A stretch of DNA of 64,000 bases, taken from assembly GCA_019638495.1 (NCBI GenBank), contig JAHBTQ010000003.1:1-64000 (forward strand), in the 5' to 3' direction. This document shows positions 9,601 through 16,622 of this stretch, in pieces. Origin of the DNA: Taibaiella sp. (lineage in GTDB: Bacteria; Bacteroidota; Bacteroidia; Chitinophagales; Chitinophagaceae). The notes under the pieces are model-generated. The model had not been told where the DNA came from and made no database searches. It worked only from the letters and a program-made list of their open reading frames with translations. Both the position numbers and the translations under genes were made by a program. Within the stretch, counting starts at the first letter, position 1; every line of letters begins with the position of its first letter.

Positions 9601-11491
9601 TGGTGCCGGCAGCAGGACCTGTTACAATGTGGCCAAGCGCACGTCCTTCATTACCAGTTTCTTCACCATTCATGAAGATGCGCTCCATAGTTCCCTTACC
9701 TGTATTGCTGTTGTAGAACGCAGAAACGGCCGGGAGGTCTGCTGAGCAGAACCTGCTGAATGCAGTAGAAGCTGAAGGGAATGAAGCATTGTAGTTAATG
9801 TAGCTTGACGTAAGCGGGTTCCACAGATTTACGTTCTGCATCAGGTCCGCACCGCTCACAACGCTGAGGTCTGATTTGTTAATTACCCACTTAGATACGA
9901 ATGAACCTTTTTGGCCGTGTGCACGATTAATACCTGCAGTATTACCAAATTCGTGGTTCAATACAACGGTGAATGTTCCGTCTCCATTGTCGAATGCGCC
10001 CATACCGTCTGGTGTGCCACACATTCTGTAAGTGCCCACATAGTCGCCTGCTGTAAGGATGGAGGTGAATTTACCATCGACAGTAGTTGGTACAAGGTAT
10101 GGAGACCTTGATGATGAGGGGCCAGTTAATCCCTGCGTTAGCGTGGGTTCAACTGCGGTGAAGTTGCTTAGTATGCTGCTTCCGTTCAACTTATATTTCA
10201 CAAGGTGGCTGAGTACTGTGGTGGCAGTAGCTATACCGTTTTCCAATGGTGAGTATTGTCCATAGTCGTTGTCATTGCCAATGAAAATGGTACTGTCATT
10301 TACGATTGCAAGGCATTCTGTTTTCTCAAGTGTTGGATCCCAGCCGGTAGCGTTGATGTCCATGAACAATGTCTTCTGAACAGGAGTGATACCGTTTGCA
10401 GAAAGACCGGTTGCATCCACAAGCGCTTCCAGAGTAAGGCCGCCATAAAGACCGGAATGTACCGGCGTGGCGCCATTAATGTTGATCTTGTAGACACGCT
10501 TAATGTCTGTAGTGCCACGCAGAGCTGCTTCAATAACCAGGAAGGTAGAGTCGTTGATCGCTGCCAGGTCACCTATCTTCCAGTCGCGCAGGCGTATCTG
10601 GTTAGAACCTGAAGCGCCTATGATACCGTCATTGAGGTATGCGAACATGCGTGTAGCATTGGTAATCGGGTCTATCTCCAGTATCCTGTGTATTCGTGTG
10701 TTTTCACCTACAGTTTTTGTAGGGTAAAGTATTGGACTTTGTATGATGGCATATATTTTGCCATTTGGTGCGATTGTGATACCCTCAAATCCGCGGTTAT
10801 TCTTGCGGTACTTGAATACGGTGTCTATTGCAACATCCTGAGCTTCTGCGCCTATTAGGTTTGCATATGGGCTGTAGCGTTTGATAGCGCGTCCGTTCTG
10901 GTCCAGTTTCCAGACTGAAGGACCACCTTCTTCACATACCCAGAAGTTTCCATCACGGTCTACTGCGATACCCTCTGCGTCGATACCCCAGATGTCTTTA
11001 GCTACAGTTTTGGATGCGAAGTTTGCGCAGTTAAGCACGGTGTCTGTAGAGGGTACTTCAGCAGCCGTGCTTCCAAAGCCAGTTGGGTTGATGATACCTG
11101 TAGCAGGTGTGCCTGATGGGCGTTTGATGGAAATAGTTTGCAATACCTGGATCGAGTCGCCGTTTACGCGTACCCTGTGAATCTTAGGTGCGTAAGAAGG
11201 GAATGAGTATATCTTGTCATAGGTCGGAGCGCAGCCCGATGGGTTTGCATTTGCCGCATCTATGTTCACACCCCTGTCTGATGTGATCCAGAATTCTCTA
11301 CCATTAGTGCCGGCTACAGGGTAGATTCCTGAAAAGCCACCCTCCCTAAAGTTAATGCCCTGAAAGGTGCCGATGGCTGGCGAACTATAGTTCTTATAGT
11401 CCTGCACAATTGAAATTTGGGCTTTTGCTGTGCCAGAAGCTGCAGCTAACCCCGCAATTCCTAATAATAGCGTGTTAAGTTTTTGTCTCAT
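6620..11491 (-). CDS. Giant T9SS-secreted protein: phytase-like esterase, PhoX-like domain, five ASH repeats
   Basis: 1623 residues. Signal peptide ends at TAKAQ (about residue 25). Residues about 25-440 resemble the esterase-like-activity-of-phytase beta-propeller family (FWITSDRGVN, EGIAVDRDGNFWVCEEGG, NRGFEGITIAPNGKIYAI). Residues about 445-900 resemble PhoX/DUF839 phosphatases (NHEFGN, RPEDGAWDP, DNLTIDNYGHVLLVEDVG, QDEEASGV). From about 912 come five tandem repeats of about 122 residues, each with an IxDGDxTPGxxNxTDFG-type opening, TFxIxNxGxGxL and INIMSNDxDE; these are choice-of-anchor-D (ASH-type) modules. The last 75 residues are a type IX sorting domain (LFPNPTGDQATV to the end). Likely a surface or released phosphate-ester hydrolase on a stalk; two catalytic propellers in one chain is unusual. 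Activity is inferred. Confidence 0.85.
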   Translation of the reverse strand: MRQKLNTLLLGIAGLAAASGTAKAQISIVQDYKNYSSPAIGTFQGINFREGGFSGIYPVAGTNGREFWITSDRGVNIDAANANPSGCAPTYDKIYSFPSYAPKIHRVRVNGDSIQVLQTISIKRPSGTPATGIINPTGFGSTAAEVPSTDTVLNCANFASKTVAKDIWGIDAEGIAVDRDGNFWVCEEGGPSVWKLDQNGRAIKRYSPYANLIGAEAQDVAIDTVFKYRKNNRGFEGITIAPNGKIYAIIQSPILYPTKTVGENTRIHRILEIDPITNATRMFAYLNDGIIGASGSNQIRLRDWKIGDLAAINDSTFLVIEAALRGTTDIKRVYKININGATPVHSGLYGGLTLEALVDATGLSANGITPVQKTLFMDINATGWDPTLEKTECLAIVNDSTIFIGNDNDYGQYSPLENGIATATTVLSHLVKYKLNGSSILSNFTAVEPTLTQGLTGPSSSRSPYLVPTTVDGKFTSILTAGDYVGTYRMCGTPDGMGAFDNGDGTFTVVLNHEFGNTAGINRAHGQKGSFVSKWVINKSDLSVVSGADLMQNVNLWNPLTSSYINYNASFPSASTAFSRFCSADLPAVSAFYNSNTGKGTMERIFMNGEETGNEGRALGHIVTGPAAGTTYELPRLGKFSWENSVASPKRSDTTVVIGMDDATPGQIYVYVGTKTTTGSDVEKAGLTNGNLYGVSVSGMLTESDAVFAAPGTSFSLINMGNVQNMTGAALNSASNTAGVTNFLRPEDGAWDPQHPNDFYFATTNGFNNPSRLWRLRFTDATKPALGGTVEAVLDGTEGQRMLDNLTIDNYGHVLLVEDVGNNAHIGKTWQYDIASDMLKQVAAHDSTRFLAGGAQYLTQDEEASGVLNVEEILGPGMFLIDDQAHYSVGGELVEGGQLLAFFNPDSYNSAPEVNITGNSISIVDGDNTPSTTDYTDLGSTFTGTSITKTFVIENQGAGTLNVNGINFSGANASEFALSGASAFPWSIAAHSTQTVTVSFVPAAAGSRNATINISTNDINEGAYDFALRGWGVDSPEVNIQGAGTDILDGDMTPGVGNNTDFGTVNVGSSLSHTFTISNSGYGNLVVSAINFTGTAAADYSLVGAPTFPLSIAPGNTYTVTAQFMPSTGGARPAVMNVMSNDGDESTYNFAVTGVGNYLPEINVKGNGINIIDGDVTAGTLDMTNFGSVNTSSMLTHNFTVQNTGMGALAISGITFTGASAGDYSLVGAPSFPYTVAAGDSIILSVKFAPMTGGIKYSTINIMSNDADEAIYDFALEGNAIATPEISVEGSGVEIIDGDMTPGTANNTDFGSVNMGSLIIKHFTIRNTGVGNLNISTIGFTGVAASEFSLAASPILPATIAPGDTAAISVQFSATTIGTRMAAINIMSNDLDEATYNFALQAVTTGLPEINIQGDSVNITDGDATAGTANNTDFGTVLVNNTLVKTYMIHNTGVGTLSVPAIAFSGANASEFTLYGAPSFPLTIVAGGSQSFQVQFKPTAVGMRKATITVSNNDADESEYDFALAGTGVATTGVGNVISASELKLFPNPTGDQATVAITMTTAAHITISVSDVSGREVLAAERNMQAGENVINLNTANLKNGMYFVRVSDENSTTNLKMVVVH
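6900..8760 (-). repeat. Five tandem coding repeats of about 365-380 bp
   Basis: Units start near 8755, 8390, 8020, 7640 and 7265 (minus strand) and each encodes one ASH-like module. Shared landmarks are GDGD-like turns after ISxxDGD and the SNDxDE motif near the end of each unit. The copies are diverged at nucleotide level, so the array is old rather than a recent amplification. Confidence 0.85.
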
Positions 11492-11510
11492 AATCTATTG
11501 AATTTGAGGC

Positions 11511-11538
11511 CAAAGCTATTTGTCCCTTATTGCCGCAA
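11511..11538 (-). promoter_or_regulatory. Promoter of the giant secreted protein
   Basis: On the minus strand TAGCTTTG (complement of 11511-11518) matches TAnnTTTG exactly, and TTG (complement of 11536-11538) lies 17 bases upstream as the -33 element. Confidence 0.6.
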
Positions 11539-11639
11539 TGTTAGGAGCAGATTATGGAGCGGTTAATCTAAAATGAGTAGCATATTACCACATAACATGG
11601 GGTTAATATCGGCGTAAAATTGGAGTAATGTGCCGGTAA

Positions 11640-11647
11640 TAAGTTTG
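11640..11647 (+). promoter_or_regulatory. -7 box TAAGTTTG of the peroxidase operon
   Basis: Exact TAnnTTTG match 19 bases before the ATG at 11667; TTG at 11620-11622 gives a 17-base spacer. Back to back with the promoter of the giant gene, so the two units share one 175-bp control region. Confidence 0.6.
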
Positions 11648-11666
11648 ACCCTTTTTCGGCTTCGTC

Positions 11667-13586
11667 ATGAAAAGGGTTTGGGTGATTTTGTTTGCTGCGC
11701 TAATGTTGCTGGTCTTTCGGTCTGCAGAATCGCCTCATGGGGTAACCTATGCAGAGCTCTACCAGAGCAGACTACTTCATCTGTGTGATGCGAACCGCAA
11801 AATCAAAGACGTCCTGACAGCCCGTCGCGGCGTTGTAGCTGATAGCGACACAATATTATTGACTGTAATTAATGAAGCACGCCTCGAATTGAAGCGAGCT
11901 GATTTCTGGCTCAGGTACACTGATCCTGCAGCCTACCGGTTACTTAACGCTCCGTTGCCGGTAGAGTGGGAAATTGAGGTTTTTGAGAAGTTTGAGAAGC
12001 CATACAAGCGAGAAGGTGGTGGATATACTCTTGCTCATCTGGAATTGCAAGAAGCAACTCCGGATGCGAATATGATAAGCGCATTTATAGATAGCGCCGA
12101 AAAGGCGTGCAACGTTTTTACTTCTGATTCTATCCGGAGCCGGCTAGGTAGCTATTCCCATTTCTTTCTGTGTAACAGGCTTTTTCTACTGAACCTGGCT
12201 GCGATTTATACCACAGGGTTTGAATGTCCGGATGCCGAAAGGATATTGCCGGAGCTTCGGGAGATGCTGATGGCTGTGGGCGGCATATATAGCTCATTCA
12301 ATGAGAGTTTTCCAACTTATGCGCTGCCTGCTGATTATATGGACTTATACAGGCGCATGGCAGCATTTACAGTTACTCAGCCGTCTGATGCATCTGCATT
12401 CGATCACTTCAGGTTCATACGTGATTATGTGAATCCGCTTTACACAATGAATCAGGTTTTGATACTCAAATACAATGTGGTGAGCAGGAGCCTCGTTGAC
12501 TATTCACTCAACAAGAAGGCAACATCACTTTTTGACAAGAGTCTTTACAATGGGCAAAACGCCAAGGGGATTTTCAGGCGCGTAGAGGATAGCATTGCAT
12601 TGGCAGACATAGAAGAAACCGGGCGCTTACTTTTTTATGACCCCATACTCTCTGGTAATAATCAGCGTAGCTGTGCCTCCTGCCATAAGCCTTATCAGTT
12701 CTTCACTGATACAACAGTAGCGACCGCTATCCATTTTGACAAGGTGAATCATTTGCCCCGGAATACTCCAACCTTAATTAACGCGGGATTCAATCATTTG
12801 CTCATGGCTGATGGCAGACACTTTTCACTGGACGGGCAAGCGCGAGACGTTATTAGTAACCCTGCAGAAATGGGGTGTGAGCAGGCGGAAGTCGTGCAGA
12901 AGGTGCTTAGTTGTAGTAAGTATAAGAAGTCGTTCAAGAGATTACTGCAATTCACACCGCAGGAGCCGGAGGTTACGCTTGAGCACATTACATCGTGCTT
13001 GACGTGGTACTATAATAAGTTCAGTGCTCATTATTCAGCGTTTGACAGCGCAATGAGCGGTCAGGCGGAATTAGATGTCGCTGCCCGGAGGGGGTTCAAT
13101 CTATTTATGAATAAGGCGCAATGTGCCACTTGCCATTTTGTTCCACAGTTTAACGGAGTCAAGCCTCCGTATATCGGTTCAGAGTTCGAGGTGCTGGGCG
13201 TGCCGGGCGATAAGAGCTATAGTCGACTAAGTGCTGACTCCGGCAGGTATGTGGTTAATCCTTCGAGGGAAACTCTACGAGCATTTCGTACTGGCACTTT
13301 GCGAAATGTAACGCGCACAGCCCCATATATGCATAATGGCGTCTTTAGGACACTCCGAGAGGTCATAGACTTTTATGATGCAGGCGGTGGCGCGGGGCAT
13401 GGTCTTGATCCCGGCAACCAAACGCTTTCTTCTGACTCGCTGCACCTATCAGAGAAAGATAAGAATGACCTGATAGCGTTTATGGCCAGCTTAACCGAAG
13501 CTGTGCCGGATCCGGTGGTGCCGGAAAGGCTGCCTGTATCTAAGCACAAAGTATTAAATAAGAGAAAGCCAGGAGGAATTTATTGA
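11667..13586 (+). CDS. Di-haem cytochrome c peroxidase (MauG/CcpA family) with long helical N-terminus
   Basis: 639 residues with an N-terminal export signal. About 20-300 is a helical region without recognisable motifs, similar in placement to the imelysin-like or TPR-like extension seen in some Bacteroidota peroxidases. The C-terminal half is the di-haem peroxidase: first haem site CASCH (near residue 337), second CATCH (near 489), plus the conserved RNTPTLINAGFN, MADGRHFSLDGQA and FRTGTLRNVTRTAPYMHNG blocks. It would reduce hydrogen peroxide in the periplasm or oxidise a substrate as MauG does. The next gene, a small cytochrome, starts two bases after the stop and is its obvious electron partner. 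Divergent from the phytase/PhoX-like gene. Confidence 0.88.
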   Translation: MKRVWVILFAALMLLVFRSAESPHGVTYAELYQSRLLHLCDANRKIKDVLTARRGVVADSDTILLTVINEARLELKRADFWLRYTDPAAYRLLNAPLPVEWEIEVFEKFEKPYKREGGGYTLAHLELQEATPDANMISAFIDSAEKACNVFTSDSIRSRLGSYSHFFLCNRLFLLNLAAIYTTGFECPDAERILPELREMLMAVGGIYSSFNESFPTYALPADYMDLYRRMAAFTVTQPSDASAFDHFRFIRDYVNPLYTMNQVLILKYNVVSRSLVDYSLNKKATSLFDKSLYNGQNAKGIFRRVEDSIALADIEETGRLLFYDPILSGNNQRSCASCHKPYQFFTDTTVATAIHFDKVNHLPRNTPTLINAGFNHLLMADGRHFSLDGQARDVISNPAEMGCEQAEVVQKVLSCSKYKKSFKRLLQFTPQEPEVTLEHITSCLTWYYNKFSAHYSAFDSAMSGQAELDVAARRGFNLFMNKAQCATCHFVPQFNGVKPPYIGSEFEVLGVPGDKSYSRLSADSGRYVVNPSRETLRAFRTGTLRNVTRTAPYMHNGVFRTLREVIDFYDAGGGAGHGLDPGNQTLSSDSLHLSEKDKNDLIAFMASLTEAVPDPVVPERLPVSKHKVLNKRKPGGIY

Positions 13587-13587
13587 T

Positions 13588-13944
13588 ATGAATATGCGTT
13601 TAAATTTGATCGTCGTTTTATTGACAATGGCTGTGTCTGCTCGCGCACAGAAAAACAAGCCAGTGGCAGAGTTTCCTGCTGAAATGTCTGATGCTGTTCG
13701 TGCCGAATACCAGAAGCAGTGGGATAAAGGCAGGATACTGTGGGATATTAATTGCGCGCGGTGCCATAACATGCAGGTAAGAAGAAAGGTATTAATACCT
13801 GATTTTAAGCCGGAACAGTTGATAGGGTATGAACTGCGGGTTAAGAATGCCCAGCATGATACCGGCATTGCCGAAGAGCGGGTTTCTACTGAGGAACTGG
13901 GCCTTATAATGACCTTTCTTTCCTACAAAAAGAAGAACAAATAG
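13588..13944 (+). CDS. Small exported c-type cytochrome
   Basis: 118 residues. Signal peptide to ARAQ (about residue 21), one haem-binding CARCH motif (WDINCARCHNM) near residue 59, and no other domain. An AGGAGGAA sequence, rare in this window, lies just before the ATG inside the end of the peroxidase gene, so the pair is co-transcribed and coupled. It probably passes electrons to the peroxidase. The C-terminal helix (TEELGLIMTFLSYKKK) is typical of monohaem cytochromes. Confidence 0.8.
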   Translation: MNMRLNLIVVLLTMAVSARAQKNKPVAEFPAEMSDAVRAEYQKQWDKGRILWDINCARCHNMQVRRKVLIPDFKPEQLIGYELRVKNAQHDTGIAEERVSTEELGLIMTFLSYKKKNK

Positions 13945-13960
13945 GCTGTTTTTGTTGCGC

Positions 13961-13968
13961 TATCTTTG
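13961..13968 (+). promoter_or_regulatory. -7 box TATCTTTG of rimM
   Basis: Exact consensus, ending four bases before the ATG at 13973. This spacing implies a nearly leaderless rimM message and argues against any start further upstream. Confidence 0.65.
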
Positions 13969-13972
13969 CAGA

Positions 13973-14479
13973 ATGATCCGTATAGGCAAAATTGTTGCGT
14001 CTCATGGGCTCAACGGTGCTGTGGTGATGACTCACCTTGGCGCTGACGGCAAGTGGCTGAAGAAAGGTGACACACTTATGCTTGAAATGCAAAAGGGTAG
14101 CCTGATTCCATATTTTGTAGAACAGTGTAAGGCAACTAATCCCGGAGAGATGATCGTGAACCTGGAAGAGGTGTCAACGCAGCAAGCTGCGAAGAGGCTG
14201 GTTTCCAGGCATGTCTATGTCGATGAAAAGCTGCTGGCTGCTGAGGTGTCTCATTCCCCGCTATTGTGGATCGGATTTACGGTTTCTGATAAGCATTACG
14301 GGGAAATAGGTAAGCTTGAAGACGTGATGCAGACCGGCGCACAATGGGTGGGTAAAGTAAACTATAAGAACAATGAAGCGCTTATTCCTTTGGTCGATGC
14401 GACCCTATTAGGCATCGACTCAAAGAAGGGATTGCTCCTGACCGACCTTCCTGAGGGACTGCTTGAAGTATATTCGTAA
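13973..14479 (+). CDS. rimM: Ribosome maturation factor RimM
   Basis: 168 residues from the chosen start MIRIGKIVASHGLNG; the frame is open further upstream (to 13952) but that part holds the promoter box and does not match the family. N-terminal RimM beta-barrel (IGKIVASHGLNGAVV) and C-terminal PRC-like barrel (ALIPLVDATLLGIDSKKGLLLTDLPEGLLEVY). It assists late 16S rRNA folding of the 30S head. In this window it is followed 18 bases later by the GlmU-like gene, likely co-transcribed. Confidence 0.92.
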   Translation: MIRIGKIVASHGLNGAVVMTHLGADGKWLKKGDTLMLEMQKGSLIPYFVEQCKATNPGEMIVNLEEVSTQQAAKRLVSRHVYVDEKLLAAEVSHSPLLWIGFTVSDKHYGEIGKLEDVMQTGAQWVGKVNYKNNEALIPLVDATLLGIDSKKGLLLTDLPEGLLEVYS

Positions 14480-14497
14480 ACACAACCGGCACTTACA

Positions 14498-15682
14498 ATG
14501 GGCTATATCCTTTTTGATTGGTTTGAGGCGGCAAATCTTCTGCCATTTACACATACGCGAGCCGTAGCAGATATCCGCTGTGGTATCTTTACCATGCGTG
14601 AGCGATGGGAGCGGATATTGGGCAGCCGTGCATCGGTGCTTACACGCGTTGACCTGCAGCCGCTGTACGAATATGAAAATGTGTCCGGGTCTGTTTACCT
14701 GAACGCAGCAGTAGTAGCCAATAGTGCAATAGCCGCGGCAATAGGCGACCTTGGGTTAGATTCTGTGCTTGTAAGTGGCGACACTGTTGTAGCCGCTCGC
14801 ATAAGCCAGCAAATTGCTGGTCTCGAAGACCTCCATAATGCACTTGTTGCTTGCGCCAAGGTTCCATTCGAAGGAGAAGTCCTTTCGATTCGCAATAACT
14901 GGGATATATTCTCGCTAAATGATAGTGTGCTGCGCACTGACTTTGCAATGCTGACGAGCGGCCGTACAAGCGCGTTGCTGCCACCGGGCGTGGTTGTGTC
15001 TGGCCATGATAATTTTTTTATAGAACACGGAGCAAATATATACCCCGGCTGCATCATCAACGCGTCTACGGGGCCTGTGTATATTGCAAAGGACGCAGAG
15101 GTGCTGGAAGGTACGATTATGCGCGGGCCAATTGCCGTATGCGAGCACGCTGTGGTAAAGATGGGAGCTAAGGTTTATGGTGCTACCACAATTGGTCCTG
15201 GCTGCAAGGTAGGCGGGGAACTGAACAACGTCGTCTTTTTTGCAAATAGCAATAAATCGCATGATGGCTACCTGGGAAATGCAGTGATAGGCGAATGGTG
15301 CAATCTTGGCGCTGACACAAACTGTTCAAATCTCAAGAACGACTACGGGGTCGTAAAAGTATGGAATGAAGCTACCGGTAAAGAGATATCTACAGGGCTT
15401 ACGTTTTGTGGGCTGATGATGGGCGATCATTCAAAATGTGGGATCAATACGATGTTCAACACAGGTACTGTTGTGGGCGTGTCGTGCAATATTTTTGGCG
15501 GCGGGTTTCCGCAAAAATATGTCCCTTCTTTTTCCTGGGGTGGTAGCGATGGCTTTGTAGATTTCAGGCTCGATAAAGCGATCGATGCGGCCAATAGGAT
15601 GATGGCCCGCCGGGGAAAGAAACTCTCCGATGCGGAGACTGCAGTCTGGAGACAATTGTATGCTTCCAAGAAAGACCAATAG
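14498..15682 (+). CDS. GlmU-like sugar-phosphate nucleotidyltransferase/acetyltransferase (Bacteroidota type)
   Basis: 394 residues, soluble. Starts MGYILFDWFEAANLLPFTHTRAVADIRCGI, the hallmark of the alternative GlmU family of Bacteroidota, in which a shortened nucleotidyltransferase-like N-terminal half is joined to a left-handed beta-helix of hexapeptide repeats (about 170-330: IFIEHGANIYPGCIIN, GPVYIAKDAEVLEGTI, MGAKVYGATTIGPGCKVGG). Predicted to make UDP-N-acetylglucosamine for peptidoglycan and lipopolysaccharide. The usual GlmU pyrophosphorylase signature is altered, so which half-reaction is retained needs biochemistry. Confidence 0.82.
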   Translation: MGYILFDWFEAANLLPFTHTRAVADIRCGIFTMRERWERILGSRASVLTRVDLQPLYEYENVSGSVYLNAAVVANSAIAAAIGDLGLDSVLVSGDTVVAARISQQIAGLEDLHNALVACAKVPFEGEVLSIRNNWDIFSLNDSVLRTDFAMLTSGRTSALLPPGVVVSGHDNFFIEHGANIYPGCIINASTGPVYIAKDAEVLEGTIMRGPIAVCEHAVVKMGAKVYGATTIGPGCKVGGELNNVVFFANSNKSHDGYLGNAVIGEWCNLGADTNCSNLKNDYGVVKVWNEATGKEISTGLTFCGLMMGDHSKCGINTMFNTGTVVGVSCNIFGGGFPQKYVPSFSWGGSDGFVDFRLDKAIDAANRMMARRGKKLSDAETAVWRQLYASKKDQ

Positions 15683-15838
15683 TAGAAACTGGCACGTAGT
15701 GAGCAGTGTGCGGTTTTCGCGATGGTATTGTTTAGGGTCTCTTATCTGTTTCTAATCTCTTTCAAATCGCATTCTAACCTTACGTTAAGGCGACACTTAT
15801 AGCGATGCTGCAATTTTGGCACAATTAATTCTTGTGCC

Positions 15839-16312
15839 TTGAACAATATTCTGATTCCAACTGACTTCTCACCAAGGTCGGTAAATGATGCAGCTGATGC
15901 TGTCCGAAACATTGGTGGACGGAGCGACATATTTTTCTTCCACGCGCTGGATACGCCGGATAGTCTTACTGAGGCAATGACGAGGTTGGGAGTGCGCGGG
16001 GACGGCAGGCTCATTACCGACGATTTTCGCGCTAATTGCAAGAAGATAAAGAACGACCATTGGGAGATCATGAATATTTTCATCAGAATAATGTACGGAT
16101 CATCTTTGGCTGCGTTCAAAGCCTTTGCTGATGCAAATGCAATAGACATGATCTTCCTGCCTGAGCACTATAAGTTCCGATCAGTGTCGCGCGGTAGTGT
16201 TGACCCCGCTTCCTGGTTCAGCCGTTCCGGAATACCTGTAGTTTCGAGGAATACGGTTTTGCAGAATGAACTTGTTTTTGACGTTATGAGGTCGTCTTTT
16301 ACACTCAACTAA
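15839..16312 (+). CDS. Universal-stress-protein-like protein, TTG start
   Basis: 157 residues. Opens with NILIPTDFSPRSVNDAADAV, the first strand and helix of the UspA fold, and closes with a conserved-like segment (SGIPVVSRNT). The middle (KKIKNDHWEIMNIFIRIMYGSSLAAF) is less typical, and the ATP-binding GxxGxxxxG(S/T) motif of nucleotide-binding Usp proteins is missing. No ATG or GTG exists in frame after the upstream stop at 15800, so TTG at 15839 is the only conventional start. Single gene. Possibly a degenerate single-domain stress protein. Confidence 0.65.
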   Translation: MNNILIPTDFSPRSVNDAADAVRNIGGRSDIFFFHALDTPDSLTEAMTRLGVRGDGRLITDDFRANCKKIKNDHWEIMNIFIRIMYGSSLAAFKAFADANAIDMIFLPEHYKFRSVSRGSVDPASWFSRSGIPVVSRNTVLQNELVFDVMRSSFTLN

Positions 16313-16622
16313 TGTTGAATTGGTTGTCTTGAGTTTGGAAAGAGGATCTTCTGTATACAGCATAATGAGTTCGTCGTAATAGAGGGGTAAATTGATTGGT
16401 GGTGCGTGCAAAAGGATAAAAGCGTTGATAGTGTAAACCCTGTTTTTCTTGCATCAGGCCCGGATTTAGCCGGTCCGGGCCTTTCTTCTTTCTCTGGATT
16501 CCCCAATGTCCGTTGCGTAGCAATCTTGTCTAATTAGTGTAATAATCGAATAAAACGAACTATTTCAAGTAAAACAATCGTTATCTTCACGCCCTTTGAA
16601 ATTTTACAATTTGTATCATAGA
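16313..16622. other. Intergenic stretch with one terminator and a promoter region
   Basis: No supported gene. Contains the hairpin at 16456-16482 and, near 16578, TATCTTCA, a poor match to the -7 box that could serve the metalloprotease gene. Small open frames on the minus strand here have no recognisable features. Confidence 0.6.
16456..16490 (+). terminator. Terminator downstream of the stress-protein-like gene
   Basis: AGGCCCGGA (16456-16464) pairs with TCCGGGCCT (16474-16482), nine-base loop, followed by a T-rich run. Confidence 0.8.
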
